DNA of 64,000 nucleotides from an uncultured Arthrobacter sp. (GTDB lineage Bacteria > Actinomycetota > Actinomycetes > Actinomycetales > Micrococcaceae), in contig NZ_CADCTE010000186.1 of the NCBI RefSeq assembly GCF_902805515.1, positions 1 to 64,000 of the forward strand, given 5' to 3'. The notes under the pieces were generated by a model that saw only the letters and a list, made by a program, of their open reading frames with translations, made no database searches and had not been told where the DNA came from. Positions 1 through 11,123 of this stretch are shown in pieces (within the stretch, counting starts at the first letter, position 1; every line of letters starts with the position of its first letter). The translations under genes were made by a program, and so were the position numbers.

Positions 1-35
1 CGAAGACCGCGATGTACGGCATTGACGCGTACTGA
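1..35 (+). CDS. 3' end of an unidentified gene (partial)
   Basis: A plus-strand reading frame enters from the left edge and ends KTAMYGIDAY followed by TGA at 33-35. Only about eleven codons are visible, so neither family nor function can be named. It converges on the UvrA-like gene, whose stop begins at base 40. It could equally be a chance open frame. Confidence 0.35.
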   Translation, partial: KTAMYGIDAY

Positions 36-39
36 CCGT

Positions 40-2421
<2,382 letters not shown>

Positions 2422-2561
2422 GGTGACTCTCCGTCTGTGAAGCGGGCCGTGGAACGGTCTCCGGCGTCGTCTGGGTCAATCTAACCAGCTTGGTGAGCCG
2501 GCACCAGCCGGCGCTTCGGAGGGCCGGTGCCGGGCGGGTCTCCCCCGCCATCGATGCACGG

Positions 2562-3587
2562 TCAGGGGCGGACGAGCACCTTGAGCGCTTCCCGCTCCGC
2601 CATGGCCCGGTAGCCCTCGGCGATATCGTCAAGTTTCACGGTGCGGTCGAACACCCGGCCGGGCTGGATCCTGCCGTCGAGCACCTCCGGGAGGAGCTCC
2701 TCGATGTAGGCCCGCGCCGGCGCCACACCGCCGGTCAGGGAGACGTTCCGCATGAACACGGACGGCATCGGCACCTCCTTGTACTGGGGCACCCCGACGC
2801 GGCTGACGAAGCCGCCGTCGCGCACCGCGGCGAAGGCCGTCTCGATGGCCGGCAGGGTACCGACGCACTCGAGGACGGCGGCGGTGCCGTCTCCCCCGGT
2901 CAGTTCCTTCACCCGCGCGGCACCTGCTTCACCCCGTTCGGACACCACCTCGGTGGCGCCGAAATCCCTTCCCAGGTCGGTCCGCGCCTGGTGGCGGCCC
3001 ATCAGGATGATCTGCTCCGCACCGAGCCGCTTGGCCGCAATGACGGCGGACAGTCCCACCGCCCCATCGCCGATCACGGTCACGGTCGATCCCTTCCCGA
3101 CCTTCGCCGTCACGGCACTGTGGTGGCCGGTGCACATCACGTCCGAAAGCGTCAGGAGCGCCGGGAGGAGGTCCGAGTCCTCGGGGACCGGCACCTTCAC
3201 GAGGGTTCCGTCGGCCTGCGGAATCCGGGCGGCCTCGCCCTGGCCGGCGTCGGGATTGCCCCAGTTGCCTCCGTGCCGGCACGACGTGTGCAGGCCCGCC
3301 TGACAGAAGTCGCAGGTGCCGTCGGACCATACGAACGGTGCGATCACCACATCCCCGCGCTTGAACGAGGCAACGTCGCGGCCGGTGTCTTCAACGACGC
3401 CGATGAACTCGTGCCCCATCCGGAAGCCGGCCGAGTTGGGCTTCATCGAGCCGTACGGCCAGAGGTCGCTGCCGCAGATGCACGAGACCAGCACGCGGAC
3501 GACGGCGTCGGTGCTCTTCTCCAGGGTCGCGTCGGGAACATTCTCCACCCGGACATCTCCGGCTCCGTACATCAAGGTTGCGCGCAT
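2562..3587 (-). CDS. Zinc-dependent alcohol dehydrogenase family protein
   Basis: This is a 341-residue medium-chain dehydrogenase. Cys38 in CICGSD and His59-Glu60 in GHEFIG are the catalytic-zinc ligands. Cys92, Cys95 and Cys103 belong to the structural-zinc loop, which is followed by a HGGNWG stretch typical of this subgroup. GDGAVG at about 173-178 is the NAD(P)-binding glycine loop. It probably oxidises an alcohol or reduces an aldehyde in the cytoplasm; the substrate cannot be read from sequence. A strong ribosome site (GGAAAGGAAACC) precedes the ATG. It stands alone, with 140 bases to the UvrA-like gene. Confidence 0.88.
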   Translation of the reverse strand: MRATLMYGAGDVRVENVPDATLEKSTDAVVRVLVSCICGSDLWPYGSMKPNSAGFRMGHEFIGVVEDTGRDVASFKRGDVVIAPFVWSDGTCDFCQAGLHTSCRHGGNWGNPDAGQGEAARIPQADGTLVKVPVPEDSDLLPALLTLSDVMCTGHHSAVTAKVGKGSTVTVIGDGAVGLSAVIAAKRLGAEQIILMGRHQARTDLGRDFGATEVVSERGEAGAARVKELTGGDGTAAVLECVGTLPAIETAFAAVRDGGFVSRVGVPQYKEVPMPSVFMRNVSLTGGVAPARAYIEELLPEVLDGRIQPGRVFDRTVKLDDIAEGYRAMAEREALKVLVRP

Positions 3588-3767
3588 GGTTTCCTTTCCC
3601 GGGGCTGCCCGGCGGCGGCAGCGTCACTTTCCTGTCTGCGGGGCCTCCGGCCGCCTGCACCTGCCGGATGCCGGTCAAAAATGGGGCTTCCGCGGAGCCG
3701 ACGAAAAGGCGTGGGCCCTGCCGCCGGCCGATCGCCTGGACCGGGGTGCCGGGCCACCTCCCCGAGA

Positions 3768-4286
3768 CTACCCCGGCCGAACAGGCGGGGAACAGTCCCG
3801 ATCGGCGGGGTGCCGGCGCCGGCGGACGGCCGCACGGGCCCAGGACAGCATCGCGGTCCCGCGGGCCGCGATGAGCGTCGCCAGGAGGGCGGCCGCCGCA
3901 TGCGCGTACAGCATGGAGTGCAGATCCTGCCCCGGCGCCCCGGTCGCAGGGGCAGGACCAGCCGCCCCCGCTGCGGCACCGTGTCCGTGGGCGGGTACGA
4001 CGTCGGCCGTTCCGCCAACGAACGCGCTGAAGGCGAAGTGGAGAAGCTGCTGGGTCAGCCCGCACAGCACCAGGATCGACCACCCGGGCAGCCGCACACG
4101 CGCCAGCATTGATGCCGCGAGGCCCAGCAGTGCCGTGAGGGTAAGGAGCAGGGCCAGCGCCGGCACGACGCCGCCGGAGGCGACATGCGCACCAAGGCCG
4201 GCGGCCACGGCCAACGGGCCGGAAAGCCACGCGAGGAAGACCTGCGGTCTCCCGCCTGGCAGGCCCGTGGACACCCGGTCTTCCAT
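3768..4286 (-). CDS. Unknown small multi-pass membrane protein
   Basis: I do not recognise this 172-residue protein. It shows about four hydrophobic segments: near residues 17-36, 38-62, 70-90 and a C-terminal one near 130-150. A loop before the last helix contains HGHG and further His and Met residues, which could bind metal. The C-terminus is arginine-rich. The frame is open further upstream to 4478, but the ATG at 4286 follows GGAGGAGG at ideal spacing and the earlier ATG codons overlap that ribosome site, so I start here. Confidence 0.6.
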   Translation of the reverse strand: MEDRVSTGLPGGRPQVFLAWLSGPLAVAAGLGAHVASGGVVPALALLLTLTALLGLAASMLARVRLPGWSILVLCGLTQQLLHFAFSAFVGGTADVVPAHGHGAAAGAAGPAPATGAPGQDLHSMLYAHAAAALLATLIAARGTAMLSWARAAVRRRRHPADRDCSPPVRPG

Positions 4287-4497
4287 GCCGTCCTCCTCCC
4301 CCATCGACATTGCACCTCGGTCCGTCCCCCGGTCCCGGCGGACGGATCGGCACGCCGGGCCACCCGGCCCGCGGCACCGTTCCTCCCTCCTTGCTACCGC
4401 CACCACCCGCTGCGTGCAAGTGCCGGCGTCAGTGCCCGCCCGACCCCAGGGGCCAGCCCTCCCGGGCCAGCCTTCCAACCTGACGGGGGTTCACAAT

Positions 4498-4513
4498 GTG
4501 ACATCGGTGACAT
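4498..4513. repeat. Direct repeat GTGACAT x2 upstream of the permease
   Basis: Two copies of GTGACAT (4498-4504 and 4507-4513) lie two bases apart, on one helical face, 46-62 bases before the permease start. This could be a tandem activator or repressor site. No regulator gene is adjacent. Confidence 0.3.
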
Positions 4514-4559
4514 ATAGGCCCCCGATATGCCGTTGACCCCGCCGGTCGGATAGAAAGGA

Positions 4560-5945
4560 ATGATGTCCACCCCGCCAGGAGAAGCAGCAAACCGTCAACC
4601 ACTTCGGGCGACGCTGCTCATGAAGCAACGGCAGCTGACCATGATGGGGCTCGGAAGCGCCATTGGCGCTGGGCTCTTCCTCGGCTCCGGTGCCGGAGTC
4701 CAGGCCGCCGGCCCCGCCGTCCTGATCTCCTACCTCGTGGCCGGCACGCTGATCATCCTGGTGATGTGGGCCCTGGGCGAGATGGCCGCCGCCCACCCCA
4801 GCAGGGGTGCGTTCTCGGTCTACGCGGAGAAGGCGATGGGCCCGACCGTAGGCTCAACCATCGGCTGGCTGTGGTGGTTCCAGCTCGTGGTGGTCATCGC
4901 GGCCGAAGCCCTCGGCGCGGCCGCCCTGCTCTCGACGATCTGGCCGGCCCTGCCGGTCTGGGCGCTGGCCCTGGTTTTCATGATCCTCTTCACGGCGATC
5001 AACCTCACCGGCGTGCGCAACTTCGGGGGGTTCGAATACTGGTTCGCGATCTTCAAGGTCGCGGCGATCGTCGTCTTCCTCGCCATCGGCGCCGCCCTCG
5101 TCCTGAATCTGCTTCCCGCGGTGCAGTCGCCGGGATTGACCAACCTCACCACCGATTTCGCCCCCGCCGGGCTCGAGGGCGTCGCTACGGCCTTGTTCAT
5201 CGTCATCTTCGCCTTCGGCGGCACGGAGATCGTCAGCGTGGCCGCAGCCGAGACCGAGGATCCCTCCCGGAGCATCGGCCGGGCCGTGCGGACCGTGGTC
5301 TGGCGCATTCTCGTGTTCTATGTGGGTTCCGTCCTGGTGATCATCCTCGTGCTGCCCGCCACCTCGCCGGCACTGGCCTCGCCGTTCAGCGGGGTGCTCG
5401 ACGCTGCGCGGATCCCGGGAGCGGGCACCGCCATCACCATCGTCGCGGTCCTGGCACTGCTCTCGGCCCTCAACGCCAACCTCTACGGCGCCTCGCGGAT
5501 GATCTACTCCCTCGCCGAGCGCGAGCAGGCACCCCGGTACATCCAGCATCTCAGCCCCGCCCGGGTGCCACGGCGGGCGGTGACCGTCTCGGTGGTGTTC
5601 GGCTTCGCCGCAACCGTCCTTGAACTGTTGTTTCCGGAACGCATCCTGCCTGCCCTTTTTCAGCTCCTGGGTTCCACCTGCCTTGTCGTCTGGGGTTCCG
5701 CCCTCGTGTCGCAGATCATCCTTCGGCGGCGGGCGGACCGCGCCGGCACACCCCTGCCGGTGAGGATGAAGGGATTCCCCTGGCTCACCGGCTTCGCGCT
5801 GATCATCCTGGCCGCGATCTTTGCCGTGGGGCTCAGCGCCGAATCGAGCCGCACCCAGCTGATCAGCACCGCCCTCCTCATCGCCGCCATCGCCGCCGCG
5901 AGCACCCTGTTCCGCAAGGCACGTTCCCGCCAGCCGGCTGCCTGA
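4560..5945 (+). CDS. Amino-acid permease, APC superfamily
   Basis: This 461-residue transporter has about twelve hydrophobic segments. The N-terminal stretch MKQRQLTMMGLGSAIG and the following GLFLGSGAG are the substrate- and Na/H-binding unwound helix 1 typical of the amino-acid transporter (AAT) branch, which includes GABA, proline, lysine and aromatic permeases. It should import an amino acid with protons at the cytoplasmic membrane; the substrate is not predictable. GAAAGGA just upstream is the ribosome site. Two adjacent ATG codons are possible starts (4560 and 4563). It is monocistronic, 99 bases before the next start. Confidence 0.9.
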   Translation: MMSTPPGEAANRQPLRATLLMKQRQLTMMGLGSAIGAGLFLGSGAGVQAAGPAVLISYLVAGTLIILVMWALGEMAAAHPSRGAFSVYAEKAMGPTVGSTIGWLWWFQLVVVIAAEALGAAALLSTIWPALPVWALALVFMILFTAINLTGVRNFGGFEYWFAIFKVAAIVVFLAIGAALVLNLLPAVQSPGLTNLTTDFAPAGLEGVATALFIVIFAFGGTEIVSVAAAETEDPSRSIGRAVRTVVWRILVFYVGSVLVIILVLPATSPALASPFSGVLDAARIPGAGTAITIVAVLALLSALNANLYGASRMIYSLAEREQAPRYIQHLSPARVPRRAVTVSVVFGFAATVLELLFPERILPALFQLLGSTCLVVWGSALVSQIILRRRADRAGTPLPVRMKGFPWLTGFALIILAAIFAVGLSAESSRTQLISTALLIAAIAAASTLFRKARSRQPAA

Positions 5946-6003
5946 AGGCAGCAGCCGCGGTGCCCGCACCGGGATACCTTGCCCGGCGGAAAGACACCGG
6001 CCT

Positions 6004-6009
6004 ATAGTG
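6004..6009 (+). promoter_or_regulatory. -10 element TATAGT before the hydrolase gene
   Basis: TATAGT lies 35 bases before the ATG at 6045, which leaves a short leader carrying the AGGAG ribosome site. A possible -35, TTGCCC at 5979-5984, is 19 bases away, longer than ideal. Confidence 0.4.
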
Positions 6010-6044
6010 GCGGATCGTTCAGGCTGCCTGGTAGGAGAGCTGAG

Positions 6045-6617
6045 ATGGCCGAGATCCTGATGTTCCACCACGCCCAGGGGCTGACCGCCGGGCTGAAAGA
6101 GTTCGCCGGCACCCTCCGAGCCGCGGGCCATACCGTCTCCACGCCGGACCTGTTCGACGGGCGGACCTTCGACTCCCTCGACGGCGGCCTGGACTACGCA
6201 GGCACGCTGGGCTTCGACACCGTTCTGCGCCGGGGCGTCGAGGCTGCAGCCGATCTCCCGGCCGGCCTGGTCTACCTCGGCTTCTCCCTTGGGGTGATGC
6301 CGGCGCAGCTGCTGGCCCAGACCCGCGGAGGCGCCCGGGGCGCCCTCCTCCTGCACTCCTGTCTCCCGGCCGGCGAGTTCGGCGGATGGCCCACGGGGGT
6401 GCCGGTCCAGGTCCACGCCATGGAGCAGGACCCGTTCTTCGCCGGCGAGGGTGACCTCGAGGCCGCCCGTGCCCTCGCCAGCGCAGCGGCCGACGCCGGC
6501 CTGTTCCTCTACCCCGGTGCGGAGCACCTCTTCGCCGACAGCTCCCTGCCGTCCTACGACGCCGCCGCCACCGCGCTGCTCACCTGCCGGGTGCTCGACT
6601 TCCTCGACACGCCCTAG
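6045..6617 (+). CDS. Dienelactone-hydrolase-like alpha/beta hydrolase
   Basis: This 190-residue alpha/beta hydrolase has its nucleophile Ser81 in GFSLG, and probable catalytic Asp129 (MEQDPFF) and His161 (GAEHLFAD). Those positions and the small size fit the dienelactone hydrolase family, although that family classically uses Cys; the Ser places it among esterase-like members. The frame is open 22 codons further upstream, but the ATG at 6045 follows GGTAGGAGAGCTGAG and is the better start. Neighbours do not suggest a substrate. Confidence 0.8.
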   Translation: MAEILMFHHAQGLTAGLKEFAGTLRAAGHTVSTPDLFDGRTFDSLDGGLDYAGTLGFDTVLRRGVEAAADLPAGLVYLGFSLGVMPAQLLAQTRGGARGALLLHSCLPAGEFGGWPTGVPVQVHAMEQDPFFAGEGDLEAARALASAAADAGLFLYPGAEHLFADSSLPSYDAAATALLTCRVLDFLDTP

Positions 6618-6829
6618 GGGCGAGGGCTGCTGGGCCGCGACGGCGGCGGCACACGCCCACCGCCCGCGGCGCGGAGGTTTCGCCGCCGGAAAAGCGGCGT
6701 TGTCAGGGCTCAACGAGGGTGTACCCAGCACCGGCACAGCTTTCTGGCGCATCCTAGGAGGGAACACCGCGGAAAATCCGGGACGCCCGGCCCGCCACCA
6801 CCGGCCCGCACGTCCCTGAAAGGACCTCC

Positions 6830-7480
6830 ATGACCCTGGTGCTGATCGGCATCGACGGCGCAGGAAAGACGACGGCCGCGCACGCCCTGGCCGCCCTTGT
6901 GCCGCCGGGCACCGGCGTCCTGGTGCTGGGCAACTACTCGGGGCGGAAGACCTTCACCCGCTGGGCCCGGCGGTTCGGCCTGCAGCCGCCGGCCCGGCTG
7001 CTCGACACCGCTGAGACACTGGTGCGCCTGGTCAACGTGCTGCTGAACTCCGCGCGGGCCGCCCGCTTCGACGGCCTGGTGATCATGGACCGGCACCTTC
7101 ACTGCCAGCTCGCACTGAGGGCCGCGCGCGGCCTGCGCCGCGGCGTCCTCCTGCCGGCTGCGCTGAGGCTGCTGCCGCGGCCCGACGCCGTCGTGCTCCT
7201 CGACCTGCCCGCCGAACAGGCCCAGCTGCGCATCGCGGCGCGCGGCACGGACAGCGAAAACCTCGACGAACTGCAGGCGTACCGCACGGCGTACCTGGCT
7301 CAGGCGGTGGAAGCCGGGCACCTGGTGATTGACGCCGGAAGAGCACCAGAGGCGATCATGGCGGACCTGCGGGGCGTCCTGGCCGGGCTCCGCCTTGATC
7401 CCGCCCTGGAGCCGGCGCGGACGGGTCAGGGTCCGAGCGGTCCGGGTCCAAGCGGTGCGGGGCCGGAGCTCCCCGGGTGA
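6830..7480 (+). CDS. Thymidylate-kinase-like P-loop protein
   Basis: This 216-residue protein has a Walker A GIDGAGKT at 7-14, a DRH motif at 87-89 and a lid-like VVLLDLPAEQAQLR segment near 121-134, as in thymidylate kinases. Substrate-pocket residues are not clearly those of a canonical Tmk, so it may phosphorylate another nucleotide or small molecule. GAAAGGACCTCC is a good ribosome site. A stretch of about 210 bases upstream holds no gene. The end is about 20 bases before the peptide deformylase ATG, whose own -10 lies in that gap. Confidence 0.75.
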   Translation: MTLVLIGIDGAGKTTAAHALAALVPPGTGVLVLGNYSGRKTFTRWARRFGLQPPARLLDTAETLVRLVNVLLNSARAARFDGLVIMDRHLHCQLALRAARGLRRGVLLPAALRLLPRPDAVVLLDLPAEQAQLRIAARGTDSENLDELQAYRTAYLAQAVEAGHLVIDAGRAPEAIMADLRGVLAGLRLDPALEPARTGQGPSGPGPSGAGPELPG

Positions 7481-7488
7481 GTTCCTCG

Positions 7489-7494
7489 TACGAT
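7489..7494 (+). promoter_or_regulatory. Leaderless -10 TACGAT for peptide deformylase
   Basis: TACGAT ends six bases before the ATG at 7501, so transcription would start on the start codon. This argues for 7501 over the GTG at 7477, which overlaps the upstream stop. Confidence 0.5.
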
Positions 7495-7500
7495 GAGTCC

Positions 7501-8151
7501 ATGGAGACTCCGTCCGCGCCCGCTGCCAGCTACACCCCCTCCCAGCTCCATGACCTGGTGCATTCGGTCCTGGGCCAGGAGCTGCCGCCGATCGTCCGGG
7601 CCGGGCACCCGGTGCTGCGGATGCAGGCTCAGGCCTTCGACGGCCAGCTGGGCGATGCGGACCTGGCGGCCCTGATCATCCTGATGCGCCGGGTGATGCA
7701 TCACGCCCCCGGTGTGGGGCTCGCTGCTCCGCAGCTGGGCATCCCCCTGAGCATCGCCGTCGTGGAGGACAAGGGCGTGGAGGACGACGCCGTCGCCATC
7801 GAACGCGGCCGCACTCCCCTGCCGTTCTTCGCCATGATCAACCCCCGCTATTCCGCGGCGGGCGCGGCCACCGCGTCCTTCTACGAGGGGTGCCTGTCGG
7901 TCCCCGGGTATCAGGCCGTGGTGGAGCGGCACCGGGAGGTTGCGCTGGAGTACACCACGGCCGACGGCCGGGGCGTGACGACGCGCCTGAGCGGCTGGCC
8001 GGCGCGCATCGTGCAGCACGAGACGGACCACCTCAACGGCATTTTGTACCTTGACCGGGCCGAGACCCGGTCCCTCGCCGACAACCTCGAATACACGCGC
8101 CGCTGGGCGCATCCATCGATCGAAGACGCCCGCCGGGGCCTCGGGTTCTAG
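7501..8151 (+). CDS. def: Peptide deformylase
   Basis: The enzyme removes the N-formyl group from nascent proteins. All three motifs are intact: GVGLAAPQLG at 71-80, EGCLSVPG at 129-136 with the metal-ligand Cys131, and HETDH at 173-177 with two His ligands and catalytic Glu174. At 216 residues it is longer than E. coli Def, with an N-terminal extension of about 30 residues and an acidic insertion near 88-106. There is no fmt partner nearby, so this may be a second, stand-alone deformylase. An alternative in-frame GTG at 7477 overlaps the previous stop by four bases; the -10 hexamer before 7501 makes the ATG more likely. Confidence 0.93.
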   Translation: METPSAPAASYTPSQLHDLVHSVLGQELPPIVRAGHPVLRMQAQAFDGQLGDADLAALIILMRRVMHHAPGVGLAAPQLGIPLSIAVVEDKGVEDDAVAIERGRTPLPFFAMINPRYSAAGAATASFYEGCLSVPGYQAVVERHREVALEYTTADGRGVTTRLSGWPARIVQHETDHLNGILYLDRAETRSLADNLEYTRRWAHPSIEDARRGLGF

Positions 8152-8177
8152 GCCCCGGCGGCTGCTCCGCCGGCCTA
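8149..8177. terminator. Short convergent hairpin between def and the S9 peptidase gene
   Basis: TAGG and CCGGCGG pair with CCGCCGG and CCTA, leaving a two-base bulge and a five-base loop. The stem includes both stop codons of the convergent genes. There is no T-run, so termination strength is uncertain. Confidence 0.35.
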
Positions 8178-10211
8178 CCGCTCCGGGCTTGAGTCCGCCC
8201 GCTGGTTCCGCCCGCTGGGCAGCCACTCCGCCCACCATCGAAGGATGTGCTCAAACCGCTGGCGGCGGTGCCAGGGGGTGCCGGAGCGGGAGAGCTCGTG
8301 GTTCTCCCCCGGGAACAGGAGGAGTTCGGTGGGTACGCCCTGTTTCTTGAGCGCCGTGTAGTAGCGCTGTGCCTGCTCGACCGGGCACCGCAGATCCTCC
8401 TCCGAATGGATCACGAAGGTCGGGGTGTCCACCGAGCCGATCTGGGCGAAGGGATTCTGGCTCCGCACCTTCTCGGGGTCGGTGCCCGTGTACTCGTCGG
8501 AGAAGAACCAGCCGATGTCCGAAGAGCCGACGAACGACGGCGGGTCGAGGTAGCCCCGCTCCACGATGGCGGCTGTGAACCGGTGGTCCTGCGAGATGGT
8601 CCAGGCGGTGAGGTAGCCGCCGTAGGAGCCGCCCATGATGCCGACCCGGCTGCCGTCCATCGCGGCGTACTTGCCGAGGGCGCCCTCGAGGAACGCCAGG
8701 ACGTCCTGGAGGTCGAGGGTCCCCATCGCCTCCTTGATGGCCCGCCCGTGCTCCTGCCCGTATCCGGCCGACCCCCTCGGGTTGCACATCAGCACGGCGT
8801 AGCCGGCGCGGGCGTACACCTGGGCCTCGTCGAAGTAGCCCCAGCCGTACTGCGAGAAGGGGCCGCCGTGGATGTTCAGCAGCACCGGGTGGGGGCCTTC
8901 CCCCTCGGGCAGGAGCACCCAGCCGTGCACCTGGGCCCCATCGGGCGCCGGGAAGGTTTCCTCGACCGCGGGTGAGACCGTCGTGGCGCTGCGAAGTTCA
9001 GCGGAGAAATCGGTGAGGGGCTCCAGCCCGTCCGGGCCCACCAGCGCCGCGTCGCCGGCCGTGCCGGGGCCGGTGTAGCTGACGAGGACGCGGCCGGCGG
9101 CGGAGGCAGCGCCGGTCACCACGACCGGTCCGTCGACGAGCGTGGACGCCGTGCCGTCCGCGTCGACCTCCAGCAGCTCGCACGCACCGCGGGCGAGGCT
9201 GATGACCAGCACCGAGGAGTCCCCGTGCGGCACCACCTCGAGGACCTCGCCAAGGTTCACGGTTTCGGCGTCGGTCAGCCGGCGGGCCTCCCCCGGTGAG
9301 TCCATCGGCGCGGCATACAGTCCGGTGTTGCGCGCCACAAAGTCGAGGCCGGTGGCGGAGAGCTCACCGGCCAGGTAGAAGAGCCACCGGCCGTCCCTGC
9401 TCTGGACCGGCGCCGCGCAGTCGAGCCGCTGGGCCGCAGAGAACCCCGAGAGCTGCTCCCTGCCGGTACCGTCCCGGCGGACCGAGTAGACCTCGCTGGC
9501 CAGGGTCGAGTCCGCGTCGGGGCTGAGGGCCGCGGTGAACAGGATCCGGGCGCCGTCGGAGGTGAACCGCGGGCTGTTGTGGTCCGCTGGGTCCGAGGTG
9601 AGCTGGACGGGCTCGGGCAGAGGACCGGGACGGTCCGCGCCGGCGTCCTTGGCGGCCCGGCCCACGGGCTCGATGAAGGGTTCGGCGTCGAGGCTTGGGA
9701 CATCGACCAGGAAGAGCTGGGCCCGCTTGTCCGCCGTGTAGCCGAGCCCGTTGGCGCGGTACTGGAACGTGGTGATCCGCCGTGGGTCCTCGGCCGAGGC
9801 GCCGACTCCCTCGACGGTGCCGTAGCGGCCGGCCTCGGGCACGCGGGCGACGAACACGATCGAGCGCGAATCGGGCGCGAAGCGGAAGTCCTCGACTCCG
9901 AGGGGCTGGTCGGTGACCTGCAGCGGCTCACCGCCGCGGGCGTCCATAAGGTGCAGCTGCGGCTTGTCGCCCGGGCGGGACCGCAGGAAGCCCAGCAGCG
10001 AGCCGTTCGGAGAGAACTGGGGTGCGGTGTCGCGGAAGCCGCGGGTGAGGCGGCGGTGCGAGCCCGAGTCCGTCTGGAGCTCCCATAACTGGCCCACGTA
10101 CGCGTCGGCGTCGAAGTCAGGGCGGGTCACGGCGAACACCGCCCGTCCGCCGTCGGGGTGGAGCGTCGGGGTGCCGACGGAGTGCAGGAGGTTCAGCTGA
10201 TCAGGTTCCAT
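8175..10211 (-). CDS. S9 family (prolyl oligopeptidase-type) serine peptidase
   Basis: This 678-residue protein has an N-terminal beta-propeller of WD40-like strands, with repeated SPDG/APDS-type motifs in the first 400 residues. A C-terminal alpha/beta hydrolase domain follows. The triad is visible: Ser529 in GGSYGGY, Asp606 in EEDLRCP and His638 in ENHELS. This matches the acylaminoacyl-peptidase/dipeptidyl-peptidase group, which trims short peptides. There is no signal peptide, so it should be cytoplasmic. It is divergent from rlmA, with only 46 bases between the starts, and both genes appear leaderless. Confidence 0.9.
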   Translation of the reverse strand: MEPDQLNLLHSVGTPTLHPDGGRAVFAVTRPDFDADAYVGQLWELQTDSGSHRRLTRGFRDTAPQFSPNGSLLGFLRSRPGDKPQLHLMDARGGEPLQVTDQPLGVEDFRFAPDSRSIVFVARVPEAGRYGTVEGVGASAEDPRRITTFQYRANGLGYTADKRAQLFLVDVPSLDAEPFIEPVGRAAKDAGADRPGPLPEPVQLTSDPADHNSPRFTSDGARILFTAALSPDADSTLASEVYSVRRDGTGREQLSGFSAAQRLDCAAPVQSRDGRWLFYLAGELSATGLDFVARNTGLYAAPMDSPGEARRLTDAETVNLGEVLEVVPHGDSSVLVISLARGACELLEVDADGTASTLVDGPVVVTGAASAAGRVLVSYTGPGTAGDAALVGPDGLEPLTDFSAELRSATTVSPAVEETFPAPDGAQVHGWVLLPEGEGPHPVLLNIHGGPFSQYGWGYFDEAQVYARAGYAVLMCNPRGSAGYGQEHGRAIKEAMGTLDLQDVLAFLEGALGKYAAMDGSRVGIMGGSYGGYLTAWTISQDHRFTAAIVERGYLDPPSFVGSSDIGWFFSDEYTGTDPEKVRSQNPFAQIGSVDTPTFVIHSEEDLRCPVEQAQRYYTALKKQGVPTELLLFPGENHELSRSGTPWHRRQRFEHILRWWAEWLPSGRNQRADSSPER

Positions 10212-10218
10212 CCATCCG

Positions 10219-10224
10219 AGACTA
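10219..10224 (-). promoter_or_regulatory. Leaderless -10 TAGTCT for the S9 peptidase gene
   Basis: On the minus strand TAGTCT ends seven bases before the ATG at 10211. No ribosome site is present. Confidence 0.45.
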
Positions 10225-10245
10225 ATGCGGTAAGTCCGCTCCGCC

Positions 10246-10251
10246 TAGGAT
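10246..10251 (+). promoter_or_regulatory. Leaderless -10 TAGGAT for rlmA
   Basis: TAGGAT ends six bases before the ATG at 10258. There is no Shine-Dalgarno sequence and no clear -35. Confidence 0.5.
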
Positions 10252-10257
10252 GGTGGG

Positions 10258-11094
10258 ATGCCCGCCGCGCCCGAGACCCTGCTCCTGTGCCCCGTGTGTG
10301 GTTCCTTCCTCCGGCCGGACGGGCGCGGCCTTGCCTGCGCTTCAGGGCACCGGTTCGACGCCGCCCGGCAGGGCTATGTCAACCTGCTGACCGGCAGGGG
10401 AACGCCGTTCGAGGCCGACAGCGCCGCGATGGTGGAGGCCCGGGCCAGGTTCCTCGCCGCCGGACACTACGCGCCTCTGAGGGACGCGATCGCGGAGGCC
10501 GCGCAGCGGCACGCGCCCGAGCCGGGCGTGATCGTCGACGCCGGCGCCGGGACCGGCTACTACCTGCGCGGCCTGGCCGACCGCTTCCCCGGGGCGCTGC
10601 CGGTCGCACTCGACATCTCGAAGTTCGCCCTGCGCAGGGCCGCCCGCGAGCTGCCCGGTGGCATCGCGCTCGTATGGGACCTGTGGCGGCCGCTCCCCCT
10701 GTCGTCAGGCAGCGCGGACCTGCTCCTGAATGTCTTCGCTCCCCGCAATGTCGACGAGTTCGTGCGCGTGCTCTCCCCGGGAGGGCTGCTGGTGGTGGCG
10801 ACGCCGCTGCCGGGGCACCTGGCCGAGGCTGCCCGGCTGGTCCCGATGCTCGAGGTCCCGGCCGATAAGGCCGAGGACCTCGCCGGGTCGCTGGACGGGC
10901 GCCTGACCGAGGTGGAGCGCCGGGAGGTCGTCCACGAGATGCGGCTGTCCCCGGAGGAGCTCGTGGACGTGGCCGCCATGGGCCCGGCGGCGCGGCACCT
11001 CGAGCCCCGGCAGATTGCGGCCCGTGTCGAGGGGCTGGATCCGGAGGTCCCGGTGACCGCCCGCTTCACCGTCCAGGCGTTCCGCCACTCCTGA
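10258..11094 (+). CDS. rlmA: RlmA-like 23S rRNA (guanine-N1) methyltransferase
   Basis: This 278-residue protein starts with a zinc knuckle (Cys11, Cys14, Cys27, His31) running into HRFDAARQGYVNLL, the RlmA-family hallmark. The SAM-binding motif VDAGAGTG is at 94-101. RlmA enzymes methylate N1 of G745 or G748 in 23S rRNA, and relatives TlrB and MyrA give resistance to tylosin or mycinamicin. Which guanine is used here cannot be decided. There is no macrolide cluster around it, so I take it as a housekeeping or intrinsic-resistance modification. Confidence 0.8.
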   Translation: MPAAPETLLLCPVCGSFLRPDGRGLACASGHRFDAARQGYVNLLTGRGTPFEADSAAMVEARARFLAAGHYAPLRDAIAEAAQRHAPEPGVIVDAGAGTGYYLRGLADRFPGALPVALDISKFALRRAARELPGGIALVWDLWRPLPLSSGSADLLLNVFAPRNVDEFVRVLSPGGLLVVATPLPGHLAEAARLVPMLEVPADKAEDLAGSLDGRLTEVERREVVHEMRLSPEELVDVAAMGPAARHLEPRQIAARVEGLDPEVPVTARFTVQAFRHS

Positions 11095-11123
11095 CCGGCC
11101 GCGGGAACCCGGGGTCCGGCCCG

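Noticed and set aside
6618-6829. Possible gene in the 212-base gap before the kinase-like gene
   Set aside because: No frame has a start with a ribosome site or a -10 hexamer, and no structure stands out.
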